Shown: positions 50,040 to 61,560, counted from the first letter of the stretch. The stretch is 64,000 nucleotides of DNA from Diphasiastrum complanatum (GCA_029204225.1 CM055107.1:5928873-5992872), one strand, 5' to 3'. Numbers and translations are program-made. Notes: generated from the letters alone by a model not told the origin.

Positions 50040-50965
50040 AAAAAATTGTAAATTTTCGATGCCCAAACTTAAAATTCGACCAGTTTGACCAAATTTGACC
50101 AGGGTCATAAAATCTCTTTTTGACAAGGATGACATTGGGTCAGATTTTTATCATTGAGTCGGATTTTTACCATTGGGTCGGATTTCTACCATTGGGTTGG
50201 ATTTTTTCAATTGGGATTTGTACCATCGGGTCAAGGTTTACGTCCGACGGTTTACATTCGACGAGTTACGTTCGACGGTTTACGTCGGTCTACGTCCTAC
50301 GTCCGATCGGTTCGAATTTTTCCGAAGACTTGAATTTTTCCGATGACTCGAATTTGTTTGATGACACAAATTTTTCCGAATGACTCAAATATTTTTGAAG
50401 AATCGAACATTTTGCACGACTCAAATTTTTTCGAAGAATCGAATATTTCAGAAGACTCGAAATTTTAGAACAATTCGAATGTTTACGATGACTCAAATTT
50501 TTGATGACTCGAATTTTTCCGAACGACTCCAATATTTCGGACGACTCGAATTTTTCCGTTGACTTAAATTTTAAAAAAAATCAAATTTTTTTCGAAAGAC
50601 TCAAATTGTTTCAATGATTCGAATTTTGCCGAAGACTCGAATTTTTGGAAAGACTCGAATTGTCAATCAAATTTTCAACTCAAATTGTCAACTCGAGTTG
50701 TCAACTGAACGAACTCCAAATGATCGAAGTGTCTTTTTCGAAGGATCGAAGGACTCTTTGTATTGTCAAGTCGAATTTTTCAAAAGACTCGATTGTTTCC
50801 AAAGACTCAAATTTTTCTAGAGACTCGATTTTTTTTCAAAAGAATCGAATTTTGTTGAAGACTAGAATTTTTTCAAAGAATTGAAGTTTGCCAAAGGCTC
50901 GAATTTATCCGAGGACTCGAATTTTTTCAAATACTCAAATTTTTGCAAAGACTCGAATGTTAGAT
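50040..50965. repeat. degenerate minisatellite, unit about 17-20 bp, in a family D-like LTR
   Basis: From about 50310 the unit GACTCGAATTTTTCCGAA and variants repeats roughly forty times with much variation. The left part carries GACATTGGGTCAGATTTTT and related GGGTCGGATTT motifs. The stretch ATCTCTTTTTGACAAGGATG near 50112 matches the family D LTR (near 21588), so the array probably grew inside such an LTR. Confidence 0.7.
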
Positions 50966-51036
50966 ATTCAAGATGCAAGATGTACGAGATCGGCCATCTT
51001 CCAAATCATCGGCCGCCACCTAGATCGGCCTCCATT

Positions 51037-51064
51037 GCCCGTCAACGACGAGCACTCTTTACTA

Positions 51065-51065
<1 letters not shown>
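51037..51065 (+). mobile_element. Helitron-like 3' end
   Basis: A GC-rich hairpin GCCCGTCAACGACGAGC (51037-51053), eight bases, then CTAG (51062-51065) followed by T. This is the usual Helitron terminus: hairpin close to a CTRR end inserted before T in AT-rich DNA. The element body would extend to the left; I cannot place its 5' TC end. Confidence 0.65.
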
Positions 51066-51112
<47 letters not shown>

Positions 51113-51128
51113 CACACACACACACACA
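51066..51128. repeat. (AT)n and (CA)n microsatellites
   Basis: AT units to 51106, then CA units at 51110-51128; the Helitron end abuts them. Confidence 0.97.
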
Positions 51129-52589
51129 TAATACAAAAAATAGAAATTGCATAGAACTCCCACAAAAATTTAAAATGAGATTTTTCAATATTTCTACTCA
51201 AAAGTTTTTTGATTTGAATTATTGGGAACGGGAACTTACTTTGTTTATAGTATCTTTTACAATCGACAAATTCAAGAGATGAGGAAGTCTTAGCATTTAT
51301 GTACAAAATACAAACTGTTCAATTGAATAGTGAGTTAACCTCTTAAGATATTATTTCAGATAAAATTTAAGGTAATTGCATCCTCAAATACGGTGTATTG
51401 GGTACGACGCAAAACATGAGAAGAGGCCAAGACCATTCACTGCAACAATTTACATAGAGCATAAGACCTGATCAATGACCAATAAATCATTGAGCTGGAT
51501 GAAGCTAATAACTACATTTCGAACAGGCTGAAGCTGATGACCACATATCAATTGGTCGAGTTGGGTAAGAGTGTTATTGCAGGCACTGTGGCACAGGCTC
51601 AGAACTCGCCTGCTGCATTGTACAGTGTCTATTTCTACCTAACAGATGCTAGTACAAGTAATTTCCAACAGAACAGAATCGCTACAAAAGAACAAAAATT
51701 CTCAACTTGAAAAATGAGGTTAATCACGCACTTGACTAGATTGGACTGCAGGTATGAAAATACAACAGTTTGATTCTGCACATCCCTAGTTGGAGAGCTT
51801 AACCATGAGCATGGAGCTCGAAGCAATCATAAAATGTGAAATTGCAAGGAAAATAATTACTGTATTCAAGAATCCCGATAAGGCATCAGCTAGCAAATAT
51901 GCTGAATAAGTTTAATTCAGACAAGTGGATTGTCCTTCTAAGAACTCGAGCTGCAAAGAAGCCTTCACAGTTGAGATTGCAGCAGTTGAGCTTTTTTTTA
52001 AATATGTTAATGAGGCCTTTGGCCTGGGTATCTGCCCACACATGAGCATGGGAATCGGACTTGTGTGGGCATGCCACGCCACCACTCCACGTGTGGGCCG
52101 ATCTCAGTTGCTTCTCTGAAAGGATACAACCTGAAAAGGATAGAACATGAGCACCAAACTCGTAAACTGCCCGATTACCACCAAAGCTCATCTGGAGAGC
52201 CTACAGATGACAAATCCTTTACAGAAACAATCACCAAAAGTTGATCTTTGAGTTGAAGAACTAGTACTTCTGTACTCGCTTTTGTACAAAGTGCCTTCAA
52301 AAGCACTTGATAATCACCACACTACTCATCTTCAACATCCAGAGTTCTCCATTTTTACACTTACGACTCCTTGTTACAACATTTAAAGTGAAAGAAGCTT
52401 CATACTTATTTTGCCCATTCAGATACTTTTCCAGAATTTTTGCCCAATCAGATACTTCTCCAGAATTCCAACGATCAGGCAACAACATCAAACGCTCATC
52501 TGAAGCATCTTATTTACCAGCCTTTTGTGCATTACTTCCAATCAGAAACAATTTATCGACATCCGCTTAGAACAAATAGTAGAATATTC
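51129..52589. other. no coding exon seen; includes 3' flank of the kinase gene
   Basis: No frame with a recognisable product. The part next to 52590 must hold the 3' untranslated region of the minus-strand kinase gene. I could not identify a clear poly(A) signal. Confidence 0.4.
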
Positions 52590-53364
52590 TCAACCAAAAA
52601 GACCACCTGCAACAAGCTCACCTTGCCGCAATTCCAGTTCTCGTAGTTCTTCGAGCGGATCCGAACTTTTCAGCCTCCTAAGAATCAGAACATATCAAAC
52701 CATCATGAAAAATACACATAGCAGACTTAACCAAGTTTCTGAAAGTTCCCTTGACCACCAATCATAATATCAGTTTCAAATACCTGTCATGTTCGCTTCG
52801 TACTGGGAAGGTGGGCATCAACTCCTTCATCTTCGGCAAAGGCACTTCTTGGAACCAATCATGTTCAAGAGCTTTTTCTGCAGTTATTCGCTGTAAGACC
52901 AGGAACCAAACAGATATCAGCCTTTCCTGTTGACCTGAATCTAAGTTTTGAAATTGCAAATGTAAACAAAAATCATAGTCAACCACAGCAGCAAGCAGAA
53001 CAGCATTGATAAATATGAGCATAATTATGCCTTTTGAGGATCGTAAGTAAGAAGTCCGTTAAGTAGATCAAAACCACTTTCTGATAGCATTGGTCTCCCA
53101 GCAAATGAAATGGCAGGAAACTTCTCCCTAAGTTTGTTGTGGCTGCTAACCAAAAAAAACAAGTTAGATTCAATCAACCAACTTAGCTACTCTAAAATGA
53201 ACTTTATACCACCAGAACCAGGCCAAATGAAGGTTGACCAAAATCAATATCTCAGGATAATTGAGGATGACTTACGGCTGGCCGACAAAGTTCCATTTAA
53301 CACCTGGCAAGTTGACAAAATCTGGCCACATCTTCTCGCTAGGTCTTCCCAGAATTTTAAAGAT
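52590..53364 (-). CDS. CDKG/PITSLRE-type cyclin-dependent kinase, last four exons
   Basis: Exons on the minus strand: 53276-53364 ([29 protein letters not shown]), 53031-53142 ([36 protein letters not shown]), 52784-52890 ([35 protein letters not shown]) and 52590-52677 ([29 protein letters not shown], stop). This is the C-terminal lobe of the kinase domain after the CMGC insert plus the short tail typical of plant CDKG kinases, which act in splicing and meiosis control in Arabidopsis. The frame is intact across three introns of 133, 140 and 106 bp. Intron 2 starts with GC instead of GT, and intron 1 has a TAGCAG double acceptor. The exons with the ATP site and catalytic loop are not in the 10.6 kb upstream. 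Either an intron is very long or this is a 5'-truncated copy. Confidence 0.9.
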
Positions 53365-54482
53365 CTACAATACACAACAACAATTCGATCAATATAAGGC
53401 CTCAGAGGATCCAAACATTGGAAAGCAAGCAAAGAATCACTACAGAACAAAGAAATCTTGCTTATAAGTAGCAGGCAATGTACATTGAAACGCTTGTATA
53501 TCAAAAATGACAGACAAGAATAAGGGTAAAAACAGCAAAACAGCACACGATTAATGCTGGAATTTCAAAAACGATACAGAGCTATCACAGAGCGTATTTA
53601 GCAGGAGATACTAAAGCATGCAGAAGCCTTAGATTATGAAACCCGGCCCCCATTTATCAGATAAGATTGTTTATAAAAACACAATGGCTGTCATCTTCAA
53701 AAAGAACCACAACTTTTCCTAACAGGGGGAAGAGCAACCATCCAAAAGATTTGGTTCACTGGCTAATTGATATAACAGCAGGAAGAGGCATATTCTCCTC
53801 ATAAGAAGAGGGTTTACAAAACATGTCCTCCACAAGCAAATGCTCGTAAGACTGCGACTACTTACATGTTGAACAAACCCAATACTCCAACCCATCTTCA
53901 CTCAGGCCAAGGGCCCAAGGTTTCTAAAGTATCAATTGACATACAAATCTGGAAGTGAGCACCATGCTTGTTAGAGCTCAGTCCAGTTTCTAATATGACC
54001 TCAGCACGGCATTTTACTTGGTCTCAAAGCCATAGTTGGCCTGTGATTATCAACACCACAGAAGACTACAGCCCTCGCTGGGTCGGGGGCAGAAATAAAG
54101 CAAACCAAGCAATGTTGTGAAGCATCGTGTGTCATAAGATTAGAACACAAAATAGCTGATGAGTTAGAGTTCTGAAGTGATTTTCAAGTCTATTTTGGGA
54201 CAATATGGGGATACTATCAACGACTAACAGCAATGTATAGATGCCCTAATTTGATTGTTGCGAAGGCTTATTAAGACCAAAAGCGCCAATAGATGTAAAA
54301 GAGATCACATAAATTTGAGCTTTGTGAACAAAAATTAGCTACAATTTGGTCCATTTGCAATAAAGAGATGAAAACATTACCATAAACAAAATTCAACTTC
54401 AGCTATCATACATGACGCGTTTGTGATCGCTTTTTTATTTCAAGACAAAAATCAACGTCCTCATCCAAAATACGTTTATGAA
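53365..54482. other. upstream of the last CDKG exons, no exon found
   Basis: I looked on the minus strand for the kinase motifs expected upstream (HRD, DFG, APE) and saw none. Likely intron or flank. Confidence 0.5.
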
Positions 54483-54587
54483 TTACGGAGAAATTTTTAT
54501 AATAGTTCTCTCTTCCGGATCAATCTCATGATCCATGTAGGTGCCGACCTCCTTGACCAGCCACTTGATATGCGACTTGTGTTCTCG
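54483..54587 (-). CDS. possible orphan terminal exon, unknown gene
   Basis: After a CTGACAG acceptor the minus strand reads 34 codons, REHKSHIKWLVKEVGTYMDH then EIDPEERTIIKISP, and a stop at 54483-54485. Third codon positions are unusually GC-rich for the area, which favours real coding on this strand over the overlapping plus-strand frame (54423-54623). I recognise no family. It is on the same strand as the CDKG exons but ends in a stop, so it is not their upstream exon. Confidence 0.3.
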   Translation of the reverse strand, partial: REHKSHIKWLVKEVGTYMDHEIDPEERTIIKISP

Positions 54588-54787
54588 CTGTCAGATGCAC
54601 AACAAACATTAATTCAAGACTAATTATCACAAGGACACAAACTGACTTCAAAATAATTACAAAGGAGCGATCATTGTATGCATCTTAACCTTGTATGCAT
54701 ATTAGCAGTCATTCTGTGAGCTCATGCATGGTGCACCCATACCCATGTGCAAAAGTGGAACAATGTTTAAATATATATATATATAGA

Positions 54788-54816
54788 CTAGTAAAGAGTG
54801 CCCGTCGTTAACAGGC
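54788..54816 (-). mobile_element. second Helitron-like 3' end, opposite orientation
   Basis: On the minus strand: hairpin GCCTGTTAACGACGGGC (54800-54816), then ACTCTTTA, then CTAG (54788-54791) followed by T and AT repeats. Same eight-base spacer and closely related hairpin as at 51037-51065. The element body extends to the right; its 5' end is not located. Confidence 0.65.
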
Positions 54817-55050
54817 AAGAAGCGATGGTGTAGGAGGAAAGCTGATGATCATCGTTGAGTTTTGAAATACCCTAATTGTTGATTTTTGACCTTTTCCATG
54901 GAAATGGCCATAATTTTACCACATGAAGTTGGAATAGACTCAAAATTGATTGAAATGTTTGGACAATAGCAATGCCTCGATAGTTAGACGGTTCTTAGAC
55001 AATAGCTTAGAGGCTTAGACAATGTCCTACATGTCCTTCATAAGACACTA

Positions 55051-55770
55051 CATTCAGGCAATTCAAATAGTTGGTCGGCAAGTGCATTCCAATAAAATGC
55101 ACTTGGCATCCACACTAGTGACACTCATGGATTGACTTAGCTAATGCAATACCTAAAATTTTCAACTTTTAAGCTCCTATAGAAAAACTAGAGAAAAATG
55201 CATTTCATGCCAAAATGAATACCAAGATTAAGGCTCATATACCCTGTATCTATCTTTGTGTTGAGTCTGAGTATAGTTAGACGATTCCTAGACAATAGCT
55301 AACCAGGCAGTAAACCTGCAAGAAAGTTCTAATGTGCAGGGTACAAAGGATGAACGGTCCTACATTTATTTCAATGTGTTGAACTGACCCTGAAAGCTTG
55401 TAGTGGACTACTTGTAAGAAAACCCAAACACAGTTTGTATAGTTCAAACATGCTATCTCCATCATGTAAGAGAACTAAACACACTTTGTATAGTTCATAT
55501 ACGCTATCGCCATCATGCATGACTCTTTCAATTTGAATCATTTGAATTGTTGGAGTGCTTGACAAATCAAAATATTTATACATTGAGACAATTCAAATAG
55601 TTGGTCGGCAAGTGCATTCGAATAAAATGCACTTGGCATCCACACTAGTGACACTCATGGATTGACTTAGCTAATGCAATACCTAAAATTTTCAACTTCT
55701 CAGCTCCTACAGAAAAACCAAAGAAAAATGCATTTCATGCCAAAATGAATACCAAGATCAAGGCTCAAAC
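55051..55770. repeat. 190-bp direct repeat, copies at 55051-55240 and 55581-55770
   Basis: Near-identical copies, for example GTTGGTCGGCAAGTGCATTC and ATGCACTTGGCATCCACAC, 530 bp apart. The spacer holds its own short repeat around TTTGTATAGTTCA. No coding content recognised. Confidence 0.9.
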
Positions 55771-57419
55771 TACCAATCGCAATTATTTAGTTGTATTTAA
55801 ATATATGAACTGCCCATGCCCCAAAAATTAGAATGGCAGTGGTCATTTGTAGTTTTATATTGTAACACATCAATTGCATGTGTCCAAAAAAAATTAGAAA
55901 TGTCCATTCATAATGCAATACACAAATGTATGTTAATTTTAATTTTTCTACCATTCAAAAATTGAAGTCTTTTGTACGCACTAAGAAAGTAGGACTTCTT
56001 CACATGTTCCGTACACTAAACAAGGTTGTTTGGTACACCTTGGAACTAAGGAAGCGACTGTTCATGCACACAATCTTCTTTGGGAGTACATTTTGTAGAT
56101 AAATACTCTCTCACTCGCATATGCCATAGCCATTAGCTTACCCAATGTAAGGACTTGTTTCTTAAAAGAACGAATACTTTTCTAGGTTTTGTCTTCTTTT
56201 GGTCTGCCCTTCCACTTTATAAATTTGTTTATTAGGATCCTCTTGAGTAAGTTTTAATCTTGACAATAGAGAATTTACCTTTATTTATGCTAACATAGCT
56301 AGCTTTATGGCGATCTAGGTTGATATCCACCCATCAACATGAAGAGACTCATTCTTGCAAGGAATGCTTAACAATATTGTTTGTGTTTAAGGTTGAAAAA
56401 AGGGTTTATACTTTTTTCAATCAGAACGTCTTTTGGACACTTATGCAATCGACATATTTTGTGTAGATTGATAGTCTCTCTTAGTACAACCATCTGGATG
56501 ATTTGCAAGAATTGGCACTCAACTTTGTTTTTTATTTTTTAAAATCTTCTCACAAATGTGTCTTGTGAACATTGGAATCATCCTCATTGACAATCTCATT
56601 TGGCAAACTATAAACAATAAATAATGTTGGTGTAACTTTTTGAGCAAGTTCAAAGGCCTTCACATTAGCTTTGGTCGGAATAATGTTGCCATTTGGTACT
56701 TAAGTACATCTACCACCATACAATGATAGTTGTGAACTTTGAATAGTGGTCATCAATAAGCCTTCAAATCAGCTTTGAGTGGAATAATCTTGCCAACATA
56801 GTAAGTTTATCCACCACCGTCCAATCATAGCCATGACATCAATTTCTTCTTAACAAAAAAAACACAAAATCTTGGTAGATACTTTTCCATTTCCCATCAA
56901 GGATCTGTAGAAAATGGAAAACGGTTTTTATTTACTTGTATATTGGTCTAATCTAGATGTGTCATGAAATCTTTAGGTAAATTGTAGTACTAAAGATGTT
57001 AGCGATTGGCATTGCATTACTCAAGTTGTATCTCACCACATAAGGTGTTGATTTAACTCAATTTGTTTCGTCCTTGCATAATATATGAGATTCTTGTCTA
57101 GTGGAATATAACTTTGGCTATCACAATGCCCTGTGTGTGATCAAGAAGACGCCTAGATAGCTTCACAAGTAGTCCTTGTGGTTGCCCTATACTCAAACCT
57201 CAAGGGATGATAAAGATATAGTGGGATGTTTCTTGCTTTCCAAATAATTAGCACCGTAATCCAAGCTAAAAGAATAAGCTATGGTAGATTTGTGATCGTC
57301 CTTGTCACCAATAATGTATAACCCTCCAACTAAAGGTCACCATCATTTATGTATCCAGTCCCTTATGAGAGATTTCTTTTTACTTCAACTAGAAGAGAAT
57401 TATTGTTATTTGTGATGAC
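55771..57419. other. no gene seen
   Basis: AT-rich. A few related phrases recur (CATCAATAAGCCTTC, TTTGGTCGGAATAATGTTGCC against TTTGAGTGGAATAATCTTGCC near 56680 and 56780), so part is an old local duplication. Confidence 0.4.
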
Positions 57420-58253
57420 CTATGATGTTGGAAGTAATCTTGTTTATGCGATGGCTAGATCTACTCATGGGTGTAGTATAGTGTAGAGAGGATCGTCCAC
57501 CTTTTTAAGAACCTACCAAAGCTTTCAAAGGGAAATAAACAAACAAGAATGGAAGCACTAAGGCTTTCCCAACTAGTGCCCAGAATTAAAATAGACTAAC
57601 TAAGATAACAAGCAATAAAATCCTTGCTAAGGCTTACCCAACTAGCAAGTTCACTAAGCTAGATTCTAATTTAACACCCAAAAGGGAGATATAAATAATA
57701 GATTGCGGCTAACTAAATAATCAACAAATAAACACATGCCACAATACACACCAATGAGAAGGAGGCAAAGGAGGCCCGAGCACCTTCCCTCAAGCTATGC
57801 ACGTTCCCAAAGGGAACACAAATGAAATAGAATGATAGCCTCAAAAATAGAGAGCAAGATAGCTTAATCTCAAAAGTGTTGTGTACATGGAAAATACCTC
57901 TCCTTTTATAGCAAGGAGGGTCTTCCATAAGTATTCACTAAGTTATGGGATTACTTTAAAAACTAGCCATTCTAGAACTCCTAACTTAGGACTTAGAACT
58001 TTAAAAGTTTTTAACTTTGAAACTTAAGATAACTTAAGACAAATATTTCTAAGCTTAAGTTTATCAAGTCTAAGTTCTAATCCTAAGTTTAAGTTATTTT
58101 ATTATTTTAAACTTCTACCCATGGACTTACAAAACACATGCCATAGTAGAAGTTTATTGGCAAATACTCATACGTGGGCTTACTAAACACATGCCACGGA
58201 GTTTTATTTCTTTTTTTATTTATATTTTCTCTGTGTTTGCACAGTTGCTAACA
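57420..58253 (-). repeat. 3' LTR, family G
   Basis: Minus strand begins TGTTAGCAACTG at 58253, four bases after the polypurine run AGGAGGGGGA (58257-58266). A TATAAAAG box lies at 57903-57910 (minus strand). The left end is estimated. The polypurine tract style is more gypsy-like than copia-like. Confidence 0.65.
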
Positions 58254-58266
58254 TTATCCCCCTCCT

Positions 58267-59790
58267 TATTGGATTGGTGGTCCCACACCAATCGAAGCTT
58301 TTTCGTCTTGGATTTTTTGAGCTTCTTGGAGGCGAGATTGTTGCTGTCGGGATTGGTAAGTTTTATTGTTGATGCCCTCCATCATTTTCCAGCATAATTT
58401 ACTGAGGAAGGACAGTTGTTTGTAATAATGGAGCATGCCTTGCAGGAATCCGTGGATTTTAAATAGCTCCACTATATCGACGTGCAATGCCGAAGTGAGA
58501 GCTGCTCGGTAATAAAGGCGCACAACATTGATATGATCTGTTTTAGTCTGCAAGGGCTTGTTGATATTGATGACAATTGGTGGGACTGCCGATGCTGTAT
58601 TGTTGGTGCTTCAGCAGCTAAGGCATGTTCAATTTGTGAATCAGGTTCATGGGATAGAGGAGGTGAAGGCTTGGATGCATCAATGCGTTGGGATTCTGGA
58701 GAGAATTGTCTTGGAAAGGGAAAGTTAGTTGTGTCGATGGGGTTAGAAGCAGTAGAAGTGAAATGGTGTTGGGAGGAAGTACCACTAGTGCCCTAAAAAT
58801 TGGTTGGTGGTTGAGCTGTTTGCACTTTGAGATGGTCTTTGGAACGACAAGCTTTGATTATTTGTTGGAAGCTGTTGAAATCCTGCCTCATCGCCACCAT
58901 CTGGTCCATCAAAGTGAGGCCCAGAGTCATGAAACTGAGCATGCTCTACATGGACAAAAGGTGTTGATTGAGCGGCTGCCTTTAATCTGTCTTCCAGGGT
59001 GGTGATATGTTGATTAAGGGCCTCGACGAAAGCTATGTACGATTGTTGCAATTTGGAGTGCTGCTCCGTCGTGGCCTTTAACTTTTGGGCCAACTTTTGA
59101 TATGCCCCCACTAAAATTTGAGCTCCCTCAGAAATAACTAGTGGTGCGAAATCATTGAAATCGACCAATTCCAATTGTTCTTTCATAGCGGAACGTGCTG
59201 CTCGTGCATCGGCTAAAGCCTCGTCCATTCTACTAAGAGGTTGTCGATGATGGTTTGCATATTGGATATCTTCAGTTGGAGTTGGTTCTATAGGTGGCTG
59301 AGCATTTGCTACTGCTGTTGATTATAGGTGGTGCGGTTATGGATTTGTTGTTGTTGTTGAGCAGATTCAGCCACCAACCTTTCATTTTCCTGCTGAAGTT
59401 GTAAAATGGCGCCATCATTGACCTGCCTTACTGCTTGTTGTCTTGACAAGGTGCCATAGATGTTGTATTGAAGCTCATTCACCAACCATACCATCTTCTA
59501 GGTAGTTAGTGGTAATTGCTACCATAGGCCGATGTCAGGGAAAGACCGTTGGTATTAGGATAAGGCATAGGGTTGTAGGGGAGAAGATCTGGAAATTGTG
59601 GAGAAGAGGGATTTGGGGAATAGGAGGGTGGAGGGGATTGGGGTTTCAGAGGAAGAGATTATGAATTTAGAGGAGGAGATTGTGGATTGGGAGGAGGTGA
59701 AGTTGGAGGTTGTTGCATGTATAAGGCTTGGGGACCTTATGGCAATGCAGAGATAGTGCGGGGTCTCGAGAAGCCATGACAGTAGTGATT
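58267..59790 (-). pseudogene. gag-like or accessory protein next to the polypurine tract of element G
   Basis: Minus strand, broken by several frameshifts. From an ATG near 59777 (MASRDPALSL): a Pro-rich region (PPTSPPPNPQSPPLNS, SPPPSYSPNPSSPQF), Gln-rich coiled coil (ILQLQQENERLVAESAQQQQ), then EALADARAARSAMKEQLELV and QKLAQKLKATTEQHSKLQQS heptads, a Ser/Pro-rich linker, and a last part (VVRLYYRAALTSALHVDIVE, HGFLQGMLHYYKQLSFL) that stops 1-2 bases before the polypurine tract. No protease, RT or integrase lies between it and the 3' LTR. I do not recognise a standard gag domain. Confidence 0.5.
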
Positions 59791-59899
59791 CTAGATTGTT
59801 AAGGAAGTTTTGAAAACTAATGGACCTCCTCAAAGGAAAAATGCTCTTGATTGAAAATAGGTGTATAGATTGAAGTACAATAAAGATGATACTATCAAT

Positions 59900-61150
59900 A
59901 ATTACAATATAGGCTTGTGGCAAAGGGGTACTTACAAGTCAAAGGGATAGATTTTGATGAGATCCAGTTTTCAAGTTGTCACTATCAAATTGTTTTTTCC
60001 ACTTGTATTTTTTGGGATTTGTTTCAACTTGAGGTTACTAATGCCTTCCTAATTGGATATTTGGAAGAGGAAATATTCATGAGAAAACTTGTCGGCTTCA
60101 TCAAAGAAGGAGAAAAAGACAAAGTGCATTTTCTCAAGAAGAGTCTTTATGGACTCAAATAAGCATCTAGAGCTTTGTACTCTAGGATCAATACCTTTCT
60201 AGTCTCAATCAATTCCAACTTAAGCTCTTTTGATCCATAACTTTATGTTAGAATGTGAAATAAATTGATATTCATTCTAGTTGTCTATTTAGGTGATATC
60301 ATCTTGAGTGGAAATGATGTAGAAGGAATCAAATATGTCAAAATTGGCTTGTCTAGGGAGTTTGAAATGATAGTATGCATCTTTTATCCTTGAAATATTT
60401 GGAATGATGGGATGTAAAAATTGTGTCACACCTATGGAGCAAAATGTAGAGTCTTCTAAGAGTGATGATGAAATATCCTTCAAGGACACTCTATAGAAAG
60501 CTAATAGGCTCTTTGATCTATCTTAATACATGTACATCTAATCTTAGCTATAGCATAGGTAGATTGAGTCAATTTATGCAATTCCTCTTGTATTGCATTG
60601 GAAAAGTGCCAAAAGGGTGCTTAGATACATTTTGGGTACTATAAATTATTGGTATTTTGTATAGAATATCTAACATCGACTTCGAAACATTTCCAATATT
60701 TGATTTTGTAGGTGAAAGAGTGATCAAAGTCCATAAGTGCCTTTGCTACATTCATTTGTGATGGAGTTGTTGCTTGGTTTTCCAAGCAATAAGAAACTAT
60801 CTCACTATCTTCAACATAATCTGAGTGCAAGGTTTTAAATTCCACTATCAAGAAAGTTCTTTGGCTAAAAGATTGCTAATGGTAATTCATGTGTTGTAGG
60901 CCAAGCAAGTATCTAACATCTATTGTGACAACCAAGGATTTCAACAACTTACCACCAATCCAATTTTTCATGTTAGGAATAAGCACATCAAAATTGATCA
61001 TCATTTTGTGATAAAAAAGGTGCAAGCAAAAGAGGTCCAACTCCAATATGTTTCTTCTTCAAAATTTATTGCAAATATTCCCACTAAATTTCTGCCAAAG
61101 GGTTCATTTATCTAGTTAAGAACAACCTTTGAAATTATGAATAAATCTAG
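59900..61150 (+). pseudogene. decayed copia RT and RNase H
   Basis: RT pieces at 59917-60162 (AKGYLQVKGIDFDEI, VTNAFLIGYLEEEIFM, KKSLYGLK), 60270-60310 (YLGDIILSGN, replacing the usual YVDD) and 60462-60644 (YRKLIGSLIYLNTC). RNase H at 60700-61110 (VAWFSKQ, ETISLSST, IYCDNQGFQQLTTNPIFHV, KHIKIDHHFVIKKVQAKEVQ). Many stops and frameshifts; clearly dead. Gag, protease and integrase are absent. Confidence 0.85.
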
Positions 61151-61171
61151 CATATAGCTAATTTGAGGAGG

Positions 61172-61560
61172 TGAAAATAGGCAAATAATAGCTTGATCAG
61201 GCTATATATTATTGTATAGAGAGAGAGATTTCACATGTGTGAAGCCTATTCCCATTTGCAAATGATAGGTCTAGATAGACTAGTGCTAAATTTCATGAGT
61301 AGATGATAATGCCATTTGGCAAGTTTCCATAAGTTGGGATCAAATCTCTTAAATCAAGGAATTTTGGAGACGTTCAATTTGATTGAATGTCTCTAAATTA
61401 GGGACAGAGTTTCCATAAGTTGGGATCAAATCTCTTAAATCAAGGAATTTTGGAGAGGTTCAATTTGATTGGATGTCTCTAAATTAGGGGCAGAGTTTAG
61501 GAGTGTGTTAATGACTGATTGCATGGCACCCTCACATTTTTGAGATCAGCAAAGACCAAT
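61172..61560 (+). repeat. 3' LTR of the decayed copia, with an 86-bp tandem duplication
   Basis: The purine run GAGGAGG (61165-61171) is followed by TGAAAATAGGC. TTCACATGTGTGAA lies at 61230-61243. An 86-bp unit starting AGTTTCCATAAGTTGGG is repeated in tandem (61322-61493). Related to the solo LTR at 41912-42742. The right end is not fixed. Confidence 0.65.

Noticed and set aside
50614-50884. Short proteins over the 50.3-50.9 kb array
   Set aside because: These are translations of the 18-bp repeat unit in several frames.
54423-54623. Plus-strand 66-residue frame as a gene
   Set aside because: High GC at third codon positions lies on the opposite strand, where an acceptor site and terminal exon can be read; the plus frame has no recognisable motif.
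51037-54816. A single DNA transposon with terminal inverted repeats enclosing the CDKG exons
   Set aside because: The inverted sequences match Helitron 3' ends (hairpin plus CTAG), and each element body points away from the kinase exons, so the pair is better read as two insertions.
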